Below are positions 8,410-17,003 of a stretch of 64,000 nt of DNA, in pieces. The notes below the pieces were generated by a model. That model made no database searches, was not told the origin of the DNA, and saw only the letters and a program-made list of their open reading frames with translations. This DNA is from Halorussus lipolyticus (GTDB lineage: Archaea; Halobacteriota; Halobacteria; Halobacteriales; Haladaptataceae). The stretch spans positions 124,001-188,000 of the forward strand of contig NZ_CP119805.1 in the NCBI RefSeq assembly GCF_029338375.1, in the 5' to 3' direction. Position 1 is the first letter of the stretch; every line of letters begins with the position of its first letter. Made by a program: the position numbers and the translations under genes.

Positions 8410-10194
8410 TTAGGTATCTATCAGGATGTCGTAGTTCGGGTCGAACAGCGAGTTGACCTCGACGCCCCGATAGCGGGGGATTGCGCGCCACCGCAGGTCG
8501 CGGTAGCGGTCGCTGTGCGTCCGGACGTAGGCGGTCGCCTGCGACGAGTTGGGACTCGGGAAGGGCGCTCGCTCGCCCGACGCGAGGACGTAGAACTGTT
8601 CGACGCGCTCTCGGTCGCCGTCGGCGTCGAGGTCTTCCCACGCCCAGTAGGGCGCGTAGCGGTCGAACCCGGCAGACCGGACCGTGTTCAGGTAGGCCTT
8701 GTGATGCTGGGGGTAGCCGTACTGGGAGTAGGCCCACGCTACGACCGTCCCGTCGGGTTCGAGGTGTCTGCGGAGCGACCCGTAGAACTCCTTCGAGTAG
8801 AGTTTCAGCAGGTCGTCGTCGGTCGCGCCCGGAATGTCCAGCAGAACGAGGTCGTAGGTCTCGTTCGTATTCTTGAGGTAGGCGTAGCCGTCGCCGACCG
8901 TGGTGTGCAGGCGGTCGTACTCGTCGGCGTTGTCGTGCCACCGCGAGAAGTACGAGTCGTTTCTGGCGTGGGCCATGAACTCGCCGTCCAAGTCCACGTG
9001 GTCCACGCTGACGTTGTACTGCCGGAGGCGGTCGATGGCTATCCAGTCGCCGCCGCCGACGACGAGGACGTTCGTCTCGGGACCGCGGTCGTACATCGAC
9101 ATGGGCACGTCAACGAGGCCTTGATGGTACGAGTCGGCCCAACTCTCGCAGAGTTGGACCGCTGTGCCGAGGCGCAGACACTCCTCGGTGTCGCCCTCGA
9201 AGTAGGGGTTGTCGCCCGCGCCGGTCCACGTCCGGTCGTACCGGACGACGTGCTGGTACTCGGTGGTCCACTGACTCGTGATTTCGGCGTCCATCGCGCC
9301 CGGTTGGTACTCGTCCTCGATTTGCTGTTCCAGATAGAGTTCGGTCACGGTCCGGTCCACCTGCCGGTGGTTGGCGACAGCGCCCGCGTACCCCGCGGTC
9401 AGCAGGAGACAGACCGCCAGCAGGGCCGCCGACTCTCTGCTCGCTATCGCCCGACGCTCGTCGGCGAACAGGCCCCACGGGCGCTCGCTGAACCGGGCGA
9501 CGAAGACCAGCGCGGCGACCCCGTTCAGCAGAGCCAGCACGAAGATGGTCGGCACCAATCCGAGCCGGGGGTACAGCACTTTCGCGTAGACCACCGCGCC
9601 GAACAGGCCGCCCACGTAGTCCATCGCCAGCACGACCGAGAGGCCGCTTCGCTCGCCCGCGGTGCGCTCGACGTTCCAGAGGAGGCCCAGAAAGCCAACC
9701 ACGAGACCGTAGCACGCGCCCAGTCCGCGGGTGACGGCGGTCGGGAGCAGGCCCGCGCCGGTGTCGGCCTCGATTTCGTCGGTCTCCTCGACCATCCGGG
9801 TCAGCAGGGGGAGTTCGAAACCCGAGAGGAACCCGACTGCGACCGCCGGGAGGCGCGCGAGGACCCAAATCAGTTCCGAGGGCACCGCCTCGGGAATCGT
9901 GACGCTGTTGAGACCGACGACCAGCATGAACCCGGCGGGCGCGACTGCGGCGAGGTAGACCTCGGTCCGGAAGAAGTTCGAGGCCGCGTCGTCCTGTAGG
10001 TCGTCCGACAGCGCCGACCCGATGCCGAGACTGAAGAAGTAGAGGCCGACGGTGATGACGTACTGAGTCACGGTGCCGCCGTACATCACGGTCAGCAACT
10101 CCGAGTAGACGAACTCGTAGGCGAAGCTACAGAACGAGACGACGTAGGTGATGGCCAACAGCGTCAGCGTCTTGGTTCGAGGGGTGGTCGCCAT
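8410..10194 (-). CDS. Membrane-embedded spermidine-synthase-like aminopropyltransferase
   Basis: This 594-residue protein has an N-terminal half with about seven transmembrane helices (residues 12-275) and a C-terminal Rossmann-fold methyltransferase-like domain (about 305-560). The nucleotide-binding motif is VVGGGD at 378-383 with the acidic strand end VDLD at 400-403. 'LLKLYSKEFYGSLRRHLEPDG' near 462-482 is typical of the membrane-bound SpeE branch. Two catalytic signatures deviate: the usual DExxYHE is WADSYHQ at 352-358, and the usual DxPDP is DIPGA at 453-457. Classical enzymes move aminopropyl groups from decarboxylated S-adenosylmethionine to polyamines. With these changes, the substrate or even activity is uncertain. 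It lies in the middle of the lipoprotein/DUF2617/channel cluster. Confidence 0.8.
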   Translation of the reverse strand: MATTPRTKTLTLLAITYVVSFCSFAYEFVYSELLTVMYGGTVTQYVITVGLYFFSLGIGSALSDDLQDDAASNFFRTEVYLAAVAPAGFMLVVGLNSVTIPEAVPSELIWVLARLPAVAVGFLSGFELPLLTRMVEETDEIEADTGAGLLPTAVTRGLGACYGLVVGFLGLLWNVERTAGERSGLSVVLAMDYVGGLFGAVVYAKVLYPRLGLVPTIFVLALLNGVAALVFVARFSERPWGLFADERRAIASRESAALLAVCLLLTAGYAGAVANHRQVDRTVTELYLEQQIEDEYQPGAMDAEITSQWTTEYQHVVRYDRTWTGAGDNPYFEGDTEECLRLGTAVQLCESWADSYHQGLVDVPMSMYDRGPETNVLVVGGGDWIAIDRLRQYNVSVDHVDLDGEFMAHARNDSYFSRWHDNADEYDRLHTTVGDGYAYLKNTNETYDLVLLDIPGATDDDLLKLYSKEFYGSLRRHLEPDGTVVAWAYSQYGYPQHHKAYLNTVRSAGFDRYAPYWAWEDLDADGDRERVEQFYVLASGERAPFPSPNSSQATAYVRTHSDRYRDLRWRAIPRYRGVEVNSLFDPNYDILIDT

Positions 10195-10264
10195 TGTAGA
10201 GGGGAGAGCGATTCGGTCCGGTGTCCGCGTTTGGGCGTCGGAAACAGGCGGGAACCGGGAGTAG

Positions 10265-10972
10265 TTAAATCCGCGGGGAAACCTTCCACTGCTTCTCGAC
10301 TTCGTACCCGGCGTCGGAACCGAGCGCGTCGTCCACTTTCAGGTCCACGCACTCCCAGTCGAAGTCGTGGCCGTTCTGGCCGCGGAGTTCCGCGCCGACG
10401 CGGTACCACCCGTCGGTGTCGATTTGGCAGGCCTCGGTGCCGTCGGGGTCGTTCGTGCGACAGTCCCACGGGACCGGTCCCGCGCCCGGCGCGTCGTCCT
10501 CCATCTCGAAGTCGCTTCCGAGGTAGGCGACGCCGAGCGTGGCGACGCCCACGCCGTACCGCGAAACCTCGTCCTCGTGGTCGTCGTACCAGTCGTCGGC
10601 GTAGGCTCCGCCGTGCCACCACGCCCGGCCGTGGCCGGTCTTGGGCGCGCTACTGTAGCCACCGTCGGCGCGGCCCGTGGCTCCTCGGCCGCCGGCACCG
10701 CCTTTGCCCTTCGCGCGGGCGCTTCCGACGGGACTGAGGTCGGCGAGGCCGCCGTCCGTCTCCGGGTCGGCGAGGTCGTTCTGGCCCCCGCCGTCGTAGC
10801 GGGACTTGACCCACGTATTCCCTTCCAGCGAGATTTTGAGCTTACCGTCGGTCGCTCGAATCTGCTCGAAGACGTTCGACTTGCGGGGCGGCGGGGAACT
10901 GCTACCCGAACAGCCGGCGAGCGCGGACACAGCGGCGAGTCCGGTTCCGGCGATAAATTCGCGGCGTCGCAT
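10265..10972 (-). CDS. Tat-type lipoprotein of the spermidine-synthase cluster
   Basis: This 235-residue protein starts with MRRREFIAGTGLAAVSALAGCSG, combining a twin-arginine motif with a lipobox (LAGC at about residues 18-21). It would be exported folded and lipid-anchored outside the cell. The mature part has a Gly/Arg/Ala-rich flexible segment (about 95-125), then an aromatic region ('HGRAWWHGGAYADDWYDDHEDE') and a C-terminal beta domain with two cysteines (CRTN and CQID) and WECVDLKVD. In bacteria related clusters carry a DUF4247 lipoprotein; I cannot confirm homology. A TATA box at 10996-11004 makes it the likely first gene of a leaderless operon continuing into the spermidine synthase 70 bases downstream. 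Confidence 0.7.
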   Translation of the reverse strand: MRRREFIAGTGLAAVSALAGCSGSSSPPPRKSNVFEQIRATDGKLKISLEGNTWVKSRYDGGGQNDLADPETDGGLADLSPVGSARAKGKGGAGGRGATGRADGGYSSAPKTGHGRAWWHGGAYADDWYDDHEDEVSRYGVGVATLGVAYLGSDFEMEDDAPGAGPVPWDCRTNDPDGTEACQIDTDGWYRVGAELRGQNGHDFDWECVDLKVDDALGSDAGYEVEKQWKVSPRI

Positions 10973-10995
10973 GGATAGGGTGTTTTCAGGACCGG

Positions 10996-11004
10996 TTTAA
11001 AGAA
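10996..11004 (-). promoter_or_regulatory. TATA element of the lipoprotein/spermidine-synthase operon
   Basis: A TTTAAA-type box is centred 28 bases before the ATG at 10972, matching a leaderless transcript for the whole minus-strand cluster down to about 4378. Confidence 0.55.
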
Positions 11005-11134
11005 TTATTGGAAATCTCTGTCGTATATCTTTCCGAGACGCGGACGAAACCGACGGACGGACAGCTACGCAATCGCACCAAAATGAATTACGTTGCTTAA
11101 GCAATTGATAGGGATGTTTTCCGCCCCGACGAAC

Positions 11135-12250
11135 TCACACCATCGCGTCCGAGGAGACCGCCGGATGCGCCGAGTAGAACGCGACCAGCGTGTCGGCGTA
11201 GCTCTCGAACGCCGGACACGAAATCCCGCTCCCGCGCAGGTCCCCCGTCGCGTTCTGGCAGGTGTAGCTCGTCGGGTGGACGAAGTACCGGAGGACTTCG
11301 GGTTCGACACCGAGGAGACCCGCGAGACCGGGAACCCCGTCGAGCGCCCGCCGAACGAGGTCCGCGCCGCCGCTCGGAAGCGGGACAGGGCGAATCGTCT
11401 CGCCCGTGGCCGCCGCGAACGCCCGGAGCATCCCCGCCACGGTCGGCGGGTTCGGGTCGCAGAGCTGATACACCTCGCCCTCGGAGTCGGGCCGACCGCT
11501 CAGGTAGTCGATGGCGTCCACCACGAAGTTCCGCGGGACGACGTTGACCTCGTAGTCCCGCGGGTCGCCGAAAGTGGGCACCACGCCGAGGCCGCCGGGT
11601 TGGGCGTCCAGCAGGCGCAAAACGTTGTACGGCCCGTCGTACTTCTGGGTCCGGCCGGTCTCGCTGTCGCCGACCGTGATTGCCGGTCGGTAAATCGTGG
11701 CGGGCAGGCCGGCGTCCATCCGGCGCTGGACCTCGACCTCGGCGAGGAATTTGGTCTCCTCGTAGTGGTTGTTGAACGACTGGCCCACGTCGAGGTCGTC
11801 GTGGGTGAACACCCCGTCGTGTCGCCCGCTGACGTAGCACGTGCTGACGTACTGGAAGTGGTCGAGGTTCGGGCACGATTCCGCGAAATCCAGCACGTTG
11901 CGCGTCCCCTCGACGTTGACCGCCATGCCGACTTCGCGGGCGACTCCGAGGTCGTAGACCGCCGCGAGGTGGTAGACTTCCGTCGCGTCGTCCGCGAGGG
12001 ACTGGTAAGCTTCGCCTAATCCGAGGTCCGACTCGGTGATGTCGCCCTCGTGGAGTTCGATTCGCTCGGGAGCGCCGTCGTCGATTTCCGCCGCGCGCGA
12101 CTCCGCGAGGTCTCGGTACTTCGACTGGACGAGGCACCGAATCGCCACATCGTCGGGATACCGGTCGAGGAGGCGCGCGACCAGTTCCGACCCCAGAAAG
12201 CCCGGAAAGCCGGTGAGAAACACCGATTCCGGCGAGTCCGCCGACGCCAT
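11135..12250 (-). CDS. Extended SDR / acyl-reductase-like NAD(P)-dependent oxidoreductase
   Basis: This 371-residue Rossmann-fold protein has the nucleotide-binding motif TGFPGFLG at residues 13-20 and a YEETK variant of the YxxxK catalytic pair, preceded by a 'YVSTCYVSG' strand. The GFPGFLG opening and downstream 'DAGLPATIYRPAITVGDS' resemble the reductase domains of fatty-acyl-CoA or thioester reductases more than sugar epimerases. The ATG at 12250 overlaps the stop of the aldehyde dehydrogenase (TGATG), so translation is probably coupled. Together the two could interconvert acyl, aldehyde and alcohol levels of a lipid substrate; that is inference. Confidence 0.75.
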   Translation of the reverse strand: MASADSPESVFLTGFPGFLGSELVARLLDRYPDDVAIRCLVQSKYRDLAESRAAEIDDGAPERIELHEGDITESDLGLGEAYQSLADDATEVYHLAAVYDLGVAREVGMAVNVEGTRNVLDFAESCPNLDHFQYVSTCYVSGRHDGVFTHDDLDVGQSFNNHYEETKFLAEVEVQRRMDAGLPATIYRPAITVGDSETGRTQKYDGPYNVLRLLDAQPGGLGVVPTFGDPRDYEVNVVPRNFVVDAIDYLSGRPDSEGEVYQLCDPNPPTVAGMLRAFAAATGETIRPVPLPSGGADLVRRALDGVPGLAGLLGVEPEVLRYFVHPTSYTCQNATGDLRGSGISCPAFESYADTLVAFYSAHPAVSSDAMV

Positions 12251-13821
12251 CACCGCACCCCCGGAAGTCGCTTCATCGCCCGGAGCGAGACGAGCATCGC
12301 CTTGGCGTACCACCCGTCCGGAACCCCCTCCGGCGGCGCAGTCACCGACCCGGCGCGCTGTTCGGCGACGGTCTGGGCCTCGGTGTACTTCTCGAACCCC
12401 TCCCTGCCGTGTCGCCGCCCGAGGCCCGAGTCCTTCATCCCGCCCATCGGCGCGTCCACCGAGGCCCACGCCGCGGCGTAGGCGTCGTTGATGTTCACGG
12501 TCCCGCACTCGATTTGCCGGGCGACCTTTCGGCCTCTGTCGCCGTCCTCGGTCCAGACGCTCGCGTTCAGGCCGTATTCGGAGTCGTTGGCGAGTTCGAT
12601 TGCGTCGGCGACCGAATCGAACGATTCGACCGCCACGACCGGGCCGAAGGTCTCCTCGCGGGCCAGTTCCATCTCGTCGCTCACGCCGGTCAGCACCGTG
12701 GGTTCGAAGAAGTACGGCCCGAGGTCTGGCCGGGCGCGCCCGCCGGTCAGCACGTCCGCGCCCTTCGATAGGGCGTCCTCGACGTGGCTCTCGACCGTTT
12801 CGAGTTGGTCGGAGCCAATCAACGACCCCACGTCGGGACCGAAGTCGTAGCCCGGACTCAAATCGAGGCCTCGCGTGCGCCGGACCAACCGGTCCAGAAA
12901 CTCGTCGTAAATCGACTCGTGAACGTAGAGGCGCTCGAAGGCGATGCAGAGTTGCCCCGCGTTGGTGAAACAGCCCTGAATCGCGCCAGAGACCGCTTTC
13001 CCGATGTCGGCGTCGGGAAGCACGACCATCGGGTTCTTGCCGCCGAGTTCGAGCGAGCAGTCGGTCAGGTTCGCGCCCGCCTGCTCGGCGACTTTCCGGC
13101 CGGTCTCGGTGCCCCCGGTGAAGCAGACGAAATCGGACTCCTCGACCAGCGCCGCGCCCGCCTCACTCCCGCGGCCGGTCACGACTTGGAAACTGTCGTT
13201 TGGCACGCCGGCCTCGCGGAGCAAATCACGCAGGAGGAGGGCCGAAAACGGGGTCTCCTCGGCGGGTTTGACCACCACTGCGTTGCCCGCCAGCAGGGCC
13301 GGGAGCGCGTCCGTCACCGAGAGCGTCAGGGGGTAGTTCCACGGCGAGATTACCCCCACGACGCCGACCGGGTGGCGGTAGACCCGCGTGTCGGTCAGGA
13401 CGGGGAACGCGCCCTTCCGGCGCTCGGGTTCGAGGTACTCGTCGGCCCGGTGGGCGTAGTGGCGCGCGGTCGTCGCCACGTCCAGAATCTCCTCGAAGGC
13501 GTCGATGCGGGCCTTCCCGCTCTCGAGTTGGGCCACGTCGAGGAGTTCCCGTCGCTCGTCCAACACCAAATCGTGAAATCGCAGGACCGCCTCGGCGCGC
13601 TCCGAGACCGGTCGGTCGGCCCACGCGGGTTGGGCCTCGCGGGCGCGCTCGACGGCCGCGCTCACGTCCGCTGAAGTGCTCGCGGGAATCGTTTGTATAT
13701 TAATACCCGAATACGGCGCTTCCACGGGAATCTCCTCGCGGGTCTCGTCGGTGGGCACCGACGACGCCAGACGCGAGAGCGCGGCCGAGTCGGCGCGCGC
13801 CGGGAGTTTCGAGAGAGCCAT
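12250..13821 (-). CDS. NAD(P)-dependent aldehyde dehydrogenase
   Basis: This 523-residue protein is a full-length ALDH. The key residues are present: Asn162 in SPWNYP, Lys185 in VVKPAEETP, Glu258 in LELGGKNP and catalytic Cys292 in GQLCIAFERLY. Overall pattern is closest to succinate-semialdehyde or broad aliphatic aldehyde dehydrogenases, and substrate cannot be set from sequence. It is the first gene of a two-gene operon with the overlapping SDR. The C-terminus beyond residue 485 ('PDGWYAKAMLVSLRAMKRLPGV') may form an amphipathic helix for membrane contact, which would suit a lipid-derived aldehyde. Confidence 0.88.
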   Translation of the reverse strand: MALSKLPARADSAALSRLASSVPTDETREEIPVEAPYSGINIQTIPASTSADVSAAVERAREAQPAWADRPVSERAEAVLRFHDLVLDERRELLDVAQLESGKARIDAFEEILDVATTARHYAHRADEYLEPERRKGAFPVLTDTRVYRHPVGVVGVISPWNYPLTLSVTDALPALLAGNAVVVKPAEETPFSALLLRDLLREAGVPNDSFQVVTGRGSEAGAALVEESDFVCFTGGTETGRKVAEQAGANLTDCSLELGGKNPMVVLPDADIGKAVSGAIQGCFTNAGQLCIAFERLYVHESIYDEFLDRLVRRTRGLDLSPGYDFGPDVGSLIGSDQLETVESHVEDALSKGADVLTGGRARPDLGPYFFEPTVLTGVSDEMELAREETFGPVVAVESFDSVADAIELANDSEYGLNASVWTEDGDRGRKVARQIECGTVNINDAYAAAWASVDAPMGGMKDSGLGRRHGREGFEKYTEAQTVAEQRAGSVTAPPEGVPDGWYAKAMLVSLRAMKRLPGVR

Positions 13822-13950
13822 CGCTACACGGTTTGGGCGTCGGTAGCATGAGCGTTCTGCCGGGCGCGAGGTGGGAGAACACTCGGGGTCTCCTATCGAG
13901 GACCCCGAGTGTCTCCTTGGGCCATCTATCAGGCCGGATACGTAATCAGA

Positions 13951-13960
13951 AATTATAAAT
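13951..13960 (+). promoter_or_regulatory. TATA element of the arylsulfotransferase-like gene
   Basis: AATTATAAAT is centred about 28 bases before the ATG at 13984, which decides that start over an in-frame one 75 bases upstream and indicates a leaderless mRNA. Confidence 0.6.
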
Positions 13961-13983
13961 CGACTGCTTTTGGGGTTTGTTCC

Positions 13984-15378
13984 ATGACCGCACGCAAATC
14001 GTATTTACGCCTGCTGTTCGTCTTTTTCGTCGTCGCGCCGAGTGGGGGTGTCTTCCTGACTCACACAGGGAGCGTCCTCGCGTCGGTGGGGGACGGCCCG
14101 AGCGACGGGGAGAACCCGGTCGTTCACCAACCTGCCGAAATCCGGTCGGCCGACGACCTCACGCTGGTCACTGCCCACTACGACGACGCCAAAAACGGGA
14201 GTCTCAAGGCGTTTACTGACGACGGCGAGGTCGTCTACGAGACTCGTGCCCACCAGCGAATCTTCGACGTGGACCCGGTTCCCGGCGAGAAGTACACCGT
14301 GACCTACGTCGGGAGTACCGTCAGGTCCGACTCGGCGTGCAAACTCGACGCCGGGTCGGGACTGAGTTGCATCCGCAACGTCGTCCAGCGAGTCAACCTG
14401 AGTACCGGCGAGTCCGAGCGCATGTACAACTACGACGTGGTGACGCGCCACGGCCACGACAGCGTTCACGACGTGGACCGAATCAACGAGAGTCACTATC
14501 TGGTCGCCGACATCTTCCACAACCGAGCGTTCATCGTGAACACCTCTGCAAACGTCATCACGTGGGAGTGGCGCGCCCGGAGCGAGTTCCCCTACACGAC
14601 CGGCGGCGCGATTCGGGACTGGACCCACATCAACGACGTGGAGTACCTCGAAGACCAGAACGTCGTGATGATTGACCCCCGGAACCACGACCAAATCTGG
14701 TTCGTCCACCGCCAGAAGGGCCTCCTCGAAAATCGGACGCTCGGCGCGGACGACGACCACAGCGTCCTCTACGAACAGCACAACCCCGACTACATCCCGG
14801 CGGAGCGCGGCGGCCCGTCAGTCGTCGTCGCCGACTCCGAGAACAACCGCATCGTGGAGTACCAGCGCGAGGACGGTCCAGACGGACGCGAGGAGTGGAA
14901 TCGAACGTGGACGTGGCGGGACGCGAAGATGGAGTGGCCCCGCGACGCCGACCGCCTCCCGAACGGCAACACGCTGATTACCGACACGCACAGCAATCGC
15001 ATCTTCGAGGTCACCCCGGCGGGCGAAATCGTCTGGCAGGTCTCGATGGCGAAACCCTACGAGGCCGAACGCCTCGGCACGGGCGACGAGAGCGCGGGTG
15101 GCCAGAGCGCGACGGCGCTTGGCTACGAGTCCAGAACGCCCGAAGTCGAACGGGGCGACGAGGAGGCCACGCTTCAGGGTCGAATCTACGGCGCGGTCCG
15201 GTCGGTCCTCCCGACCAAACTCTACCACGGCATTCGGTGGATGCTCCCGGCGTGGATGGGCCTGTTCGACATTCTGCTCGTCGCCATCTCGGGCCTCTCG
15301 CTGGTCGGATGGGTCGTGAGCGAACTCTACTGGACCGACCGAATCGGCCTCCGAAACCCGATTCGACTCGGACGGTGA
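13984..15378 (+). CDS. Arylsulfotransferase (ASST)-family beta-propeller membrane protein
   Basis: This 464-residue protein has an N-terminal signal anchor (residues 6-28), an extracellular beta-propeller-like region with repeats such as 'HINDVEYLEDQNVVMIDPRNHDQIW' and 'DADRLPNGNTLITDTHSNRI', and a C-terminal transmembrane helix (about 425-450). The 'GxxxxxHDVxxxxxxN' and 'LPNGNTLxxDxxxxRI' repeats are the hallmark of the archaeal ASST-like family. True sulfotransferase activity is not assured, since many archaeal members lack known substrates. It is convergent with the Liv operon; the T-run at 15438-15444 could end either transcript. Confidence 0.8.
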   Translation: MTARKSYLRLLFVFFVVAPSGGVFLTHTGSVLASVGDGPSDGENPVVHQPAEIRSADDLTLVTAHYDDAKNGSLKAFTDDGEVVYETRAHQRIFDVDPVPGEKYTVTYVGSTVRSDSACKLDAGSGLSCIRNVVQRVNLSTGESERMYNYDVVTRHGHDSVHDVDRINESHYLVADIFHNRAFIVNTSANVITWEWRARSEFPYTTGGAIRDWTHINDVEYLEDQNVVMIDPRNHDQIWFVHRQKGLLENRTLGADDDHSVLYEQHNPDYIPAERGGPSVVVADSENNRIVEYQREDGPDGREEWNRTWTWRDAKMEWPRDADRLPNGNTLITDTHSNRIFEVTPAGEIVWQVSMAKPYEAERLGTGDESAGGQSATALGYESRTPEVERGDEEATLQGRIYGAVRSVLPTKLYHGIRWMLPAWMGLFDILLVAISGLSLVGWVVSELYWTDRIGLRNPIRLGR

Positions 15379-15469
15379 GTCGGGCGGAAGGGACCCGAGC
15401 AGTAGGACATATCCAATTATCTGGAAGAAATATATTCCTGTTTTTAAGAAATGTTAATCTGTCCGGAAG

Positions 15470-16210
15470 CTACCCGCCGAGGTAGAGTCTGCCGACCTCC
15501 TCGTCTTCCAGCAGTTCGGTCCCGGTCCCCGCGAATTTTATCTCGCCGCTGGCGAGGACGTAGCCTCTGTCGGCAATCGACAGTCCTTTCTCGGCGTTCT
15601 GCTCAACCAGCAGGATGGTGGTGCCCAACTCGTTCAGGTCCCGAATCCGGTCGAAGACCTGCTCGATGTAGGTCGGTTCGAGGCCGATACTCGGCTCGTC
15701 CAACAGCATCAGTTTCGGCTCTACGACCAGTCCTCGGGCGAGTTCCAGCAGTCTGCGCTCGCCGCCCGAGAGCATCCCGGCCTTCTGGTCGCGGCGCTCG
15801 TCGAGGCGCGGGAACTCGTCGTAAAGCTCCTCGGCCCGGCGGACAGCGCGGTCGTCGTCGTCGAAGACGTACCCACCCATCAGCAGGTTCTCGTGGACCG
15901 ACATGTCCGGGAAGACGCTGGACGACTGGAGGACGTAGCTCACCCCCGACCGAAGACTGTCCTGCGGGTTCCGGTGGGTCACGTCCTCGCCGTCGAACGA
16001 GATACTGCCCCCGAACACGTCGGCGAACCCGTAGATGGACTTCATCACGGTACTCTTGCCCGACCCGTTCGGCCCGACGAGGCAGGCGATTTCGCCCTCG
16101 CCGACGCCCAAGTCCACGTCGTGGACGACGGTCGTGTTGCCGTAGCCAGCGGTCACGCCGGAGAGTTCCAGCAGGGCGTCGGTCGCCTCCGGAGATTCGG
16201 TTTCGGCCAT
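15470..16210 (-). CDS. livF: Branched-chain amino-acid ABC transporter ATP-binding protein LivF
   Basis: This 246-residue ATPase has Walker A GPNGSGKST near 42-50, ABC signature LSGGERRLLELARG near 145-158 and Walker B LMLLDEPSIGL near 165-175. The 'SIGLEPTYIEQVF' stretch after Walker B is a LivF trait. It is the last gene of the operon and follows livG with one base between stop and start. It would hydrolyse ATP at the cytoplasmic face with LivG to power uptake through LivHM. Confidence 0.9.
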   Translation of the reverse strand: MAETESPEATDALLELSGVTAGYGNTTVVHDVDLGVGEGEIACLVGPNGSGKSTVMKSIYGFADVFGGSISFDGEDVTHRNPQDSLRSGVSYVLQSSSVFPDMSVHENLLMGGYVFDDDDRAVRRAEELYDEFPRLDERRDQKAGMLSGGERRLLELARGLVVEPKLMLLDEPSIGLEPTYIEQVFDRIRDLNELGTTILLVEQNAEKGLSIADRGYVLASGEIKFAGTGTELLEDEEVGRLYLGG

Positions 16211-16211
16211 C

Positions 16212-17003
16212 TCACTCCCTCCCCAGATAGGCGTCGATGACGCGCTGGTTCGACTGAATCTCGTCGGGTCGCCCTTCGGCGATTTTCTCGCCGTGCGCGA
16301 GGACGTACACTCTGTCCGACACGTCCATCACCACGTCCATGTTGTGTTCGATGAGGAAGATGGTCACGCCGCCCTCGTTGGCCTCCCGGATGTAGTCGAG
16401 CATCCGGCGAATCATCGAAGGGTTGATGCCGCCCGCGGGTTCGTCCATCAGCAGGAGGTCGGGGTCAGACATCAACAGCATGGCGAACTCCAGCAGTTTC
16501 TGCTGGCCGAAACTCATCCGTCCCGCCCGCATCTCCCGGAGTTCCCACAAATCGACGCGCTTCAGCAACTGTTCGGCCCGGTCACGGGCCTCGTCGCTCG
16601 GCGGTCGAAAGAGGCGCGAGACGGTCCGGTCCTCGCTGGCCGCGACCAGCACGTTCCGCAGAACCGACATGCCGCCGTAGATTCGCGTGTGCTGGAACAT
16701 CCGGCCCAGTCCGGCCCCGGCGATGCGATGCTCGGGCCAGTCGGTCACGGCCTCGCCGCGGAGGAACACCGACCCCTCCTCGGGGTGCTGTCGGCCCGCG
16801 ATGCAGTCGAACAGCGTGGTCTTACCCGACCCGTTCGGCCCGATGAGACCGACGATTTCCCCCTCGCGGACCTCGGCGTTCACGCGGTCCACCGCGGTCA
16901 GGCCGCCGAATCGTTTGGTTAGGTCCTCGACGCGCAGAATGGGGTCGCCGCCGGTGCCGGTTTCGGCGGCGGGCGTCGATTCGGCCTCCGTCTCTGCGCT
17001 CAC
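16212..17003 (-). CDS. livG: Branched-chain amino-acid ABC transporter ATP-binding protein LivG
   Basis: This 263-residue ATPase has Walker A GPNGSGKTT, an atypical signature MSFGQQKLLEFA as is usual for LivG, and Walker B LLLMDEPAGGINP. 'AGLGRMFQHTRIYGGMSVLRNVLVA' is a LivG feature. It starts with GTG at 17003, overlapping the livM stop in a GTGA arrangement, so the two are translationally coupled. The first 25 residues are a Thr/Glu/Gly extension. Confidence 0.9.
   Translation of the reverse strand: MSAETEAESTPAAETGTGGDPILRVEDLTKRFGGLTAVDRVNAEVREGEIVGLIGPNGSGKTTLFDCIAGRQHPEEGSVFLRGEAVTDWPEHRIAGAGLGRMFQHTRIYGGMSVLRNVLVAASEDRTVSRLFRPPSDEARDRAEQLLKRVDLWELREMRAGRMSFGQQKLLEFAMLLMSDPDLLLMDEPAGGINPSMIRRMLDYIREANEGGVTIFLIEHNMDVVMDVSDRVYVLAHGEKIAEGRPDEIQSNQRVIDAYLGRE

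Noticed and set aside
12251..12508. Upstream extension of the SDR gene by 86 codons
   Set aside because: It lies wholly within the aldehyde dehydrogenase gene in another frame and encodes an Arg/Gly-rich shadow; the Rossmann motif begins just after ATG 12250.
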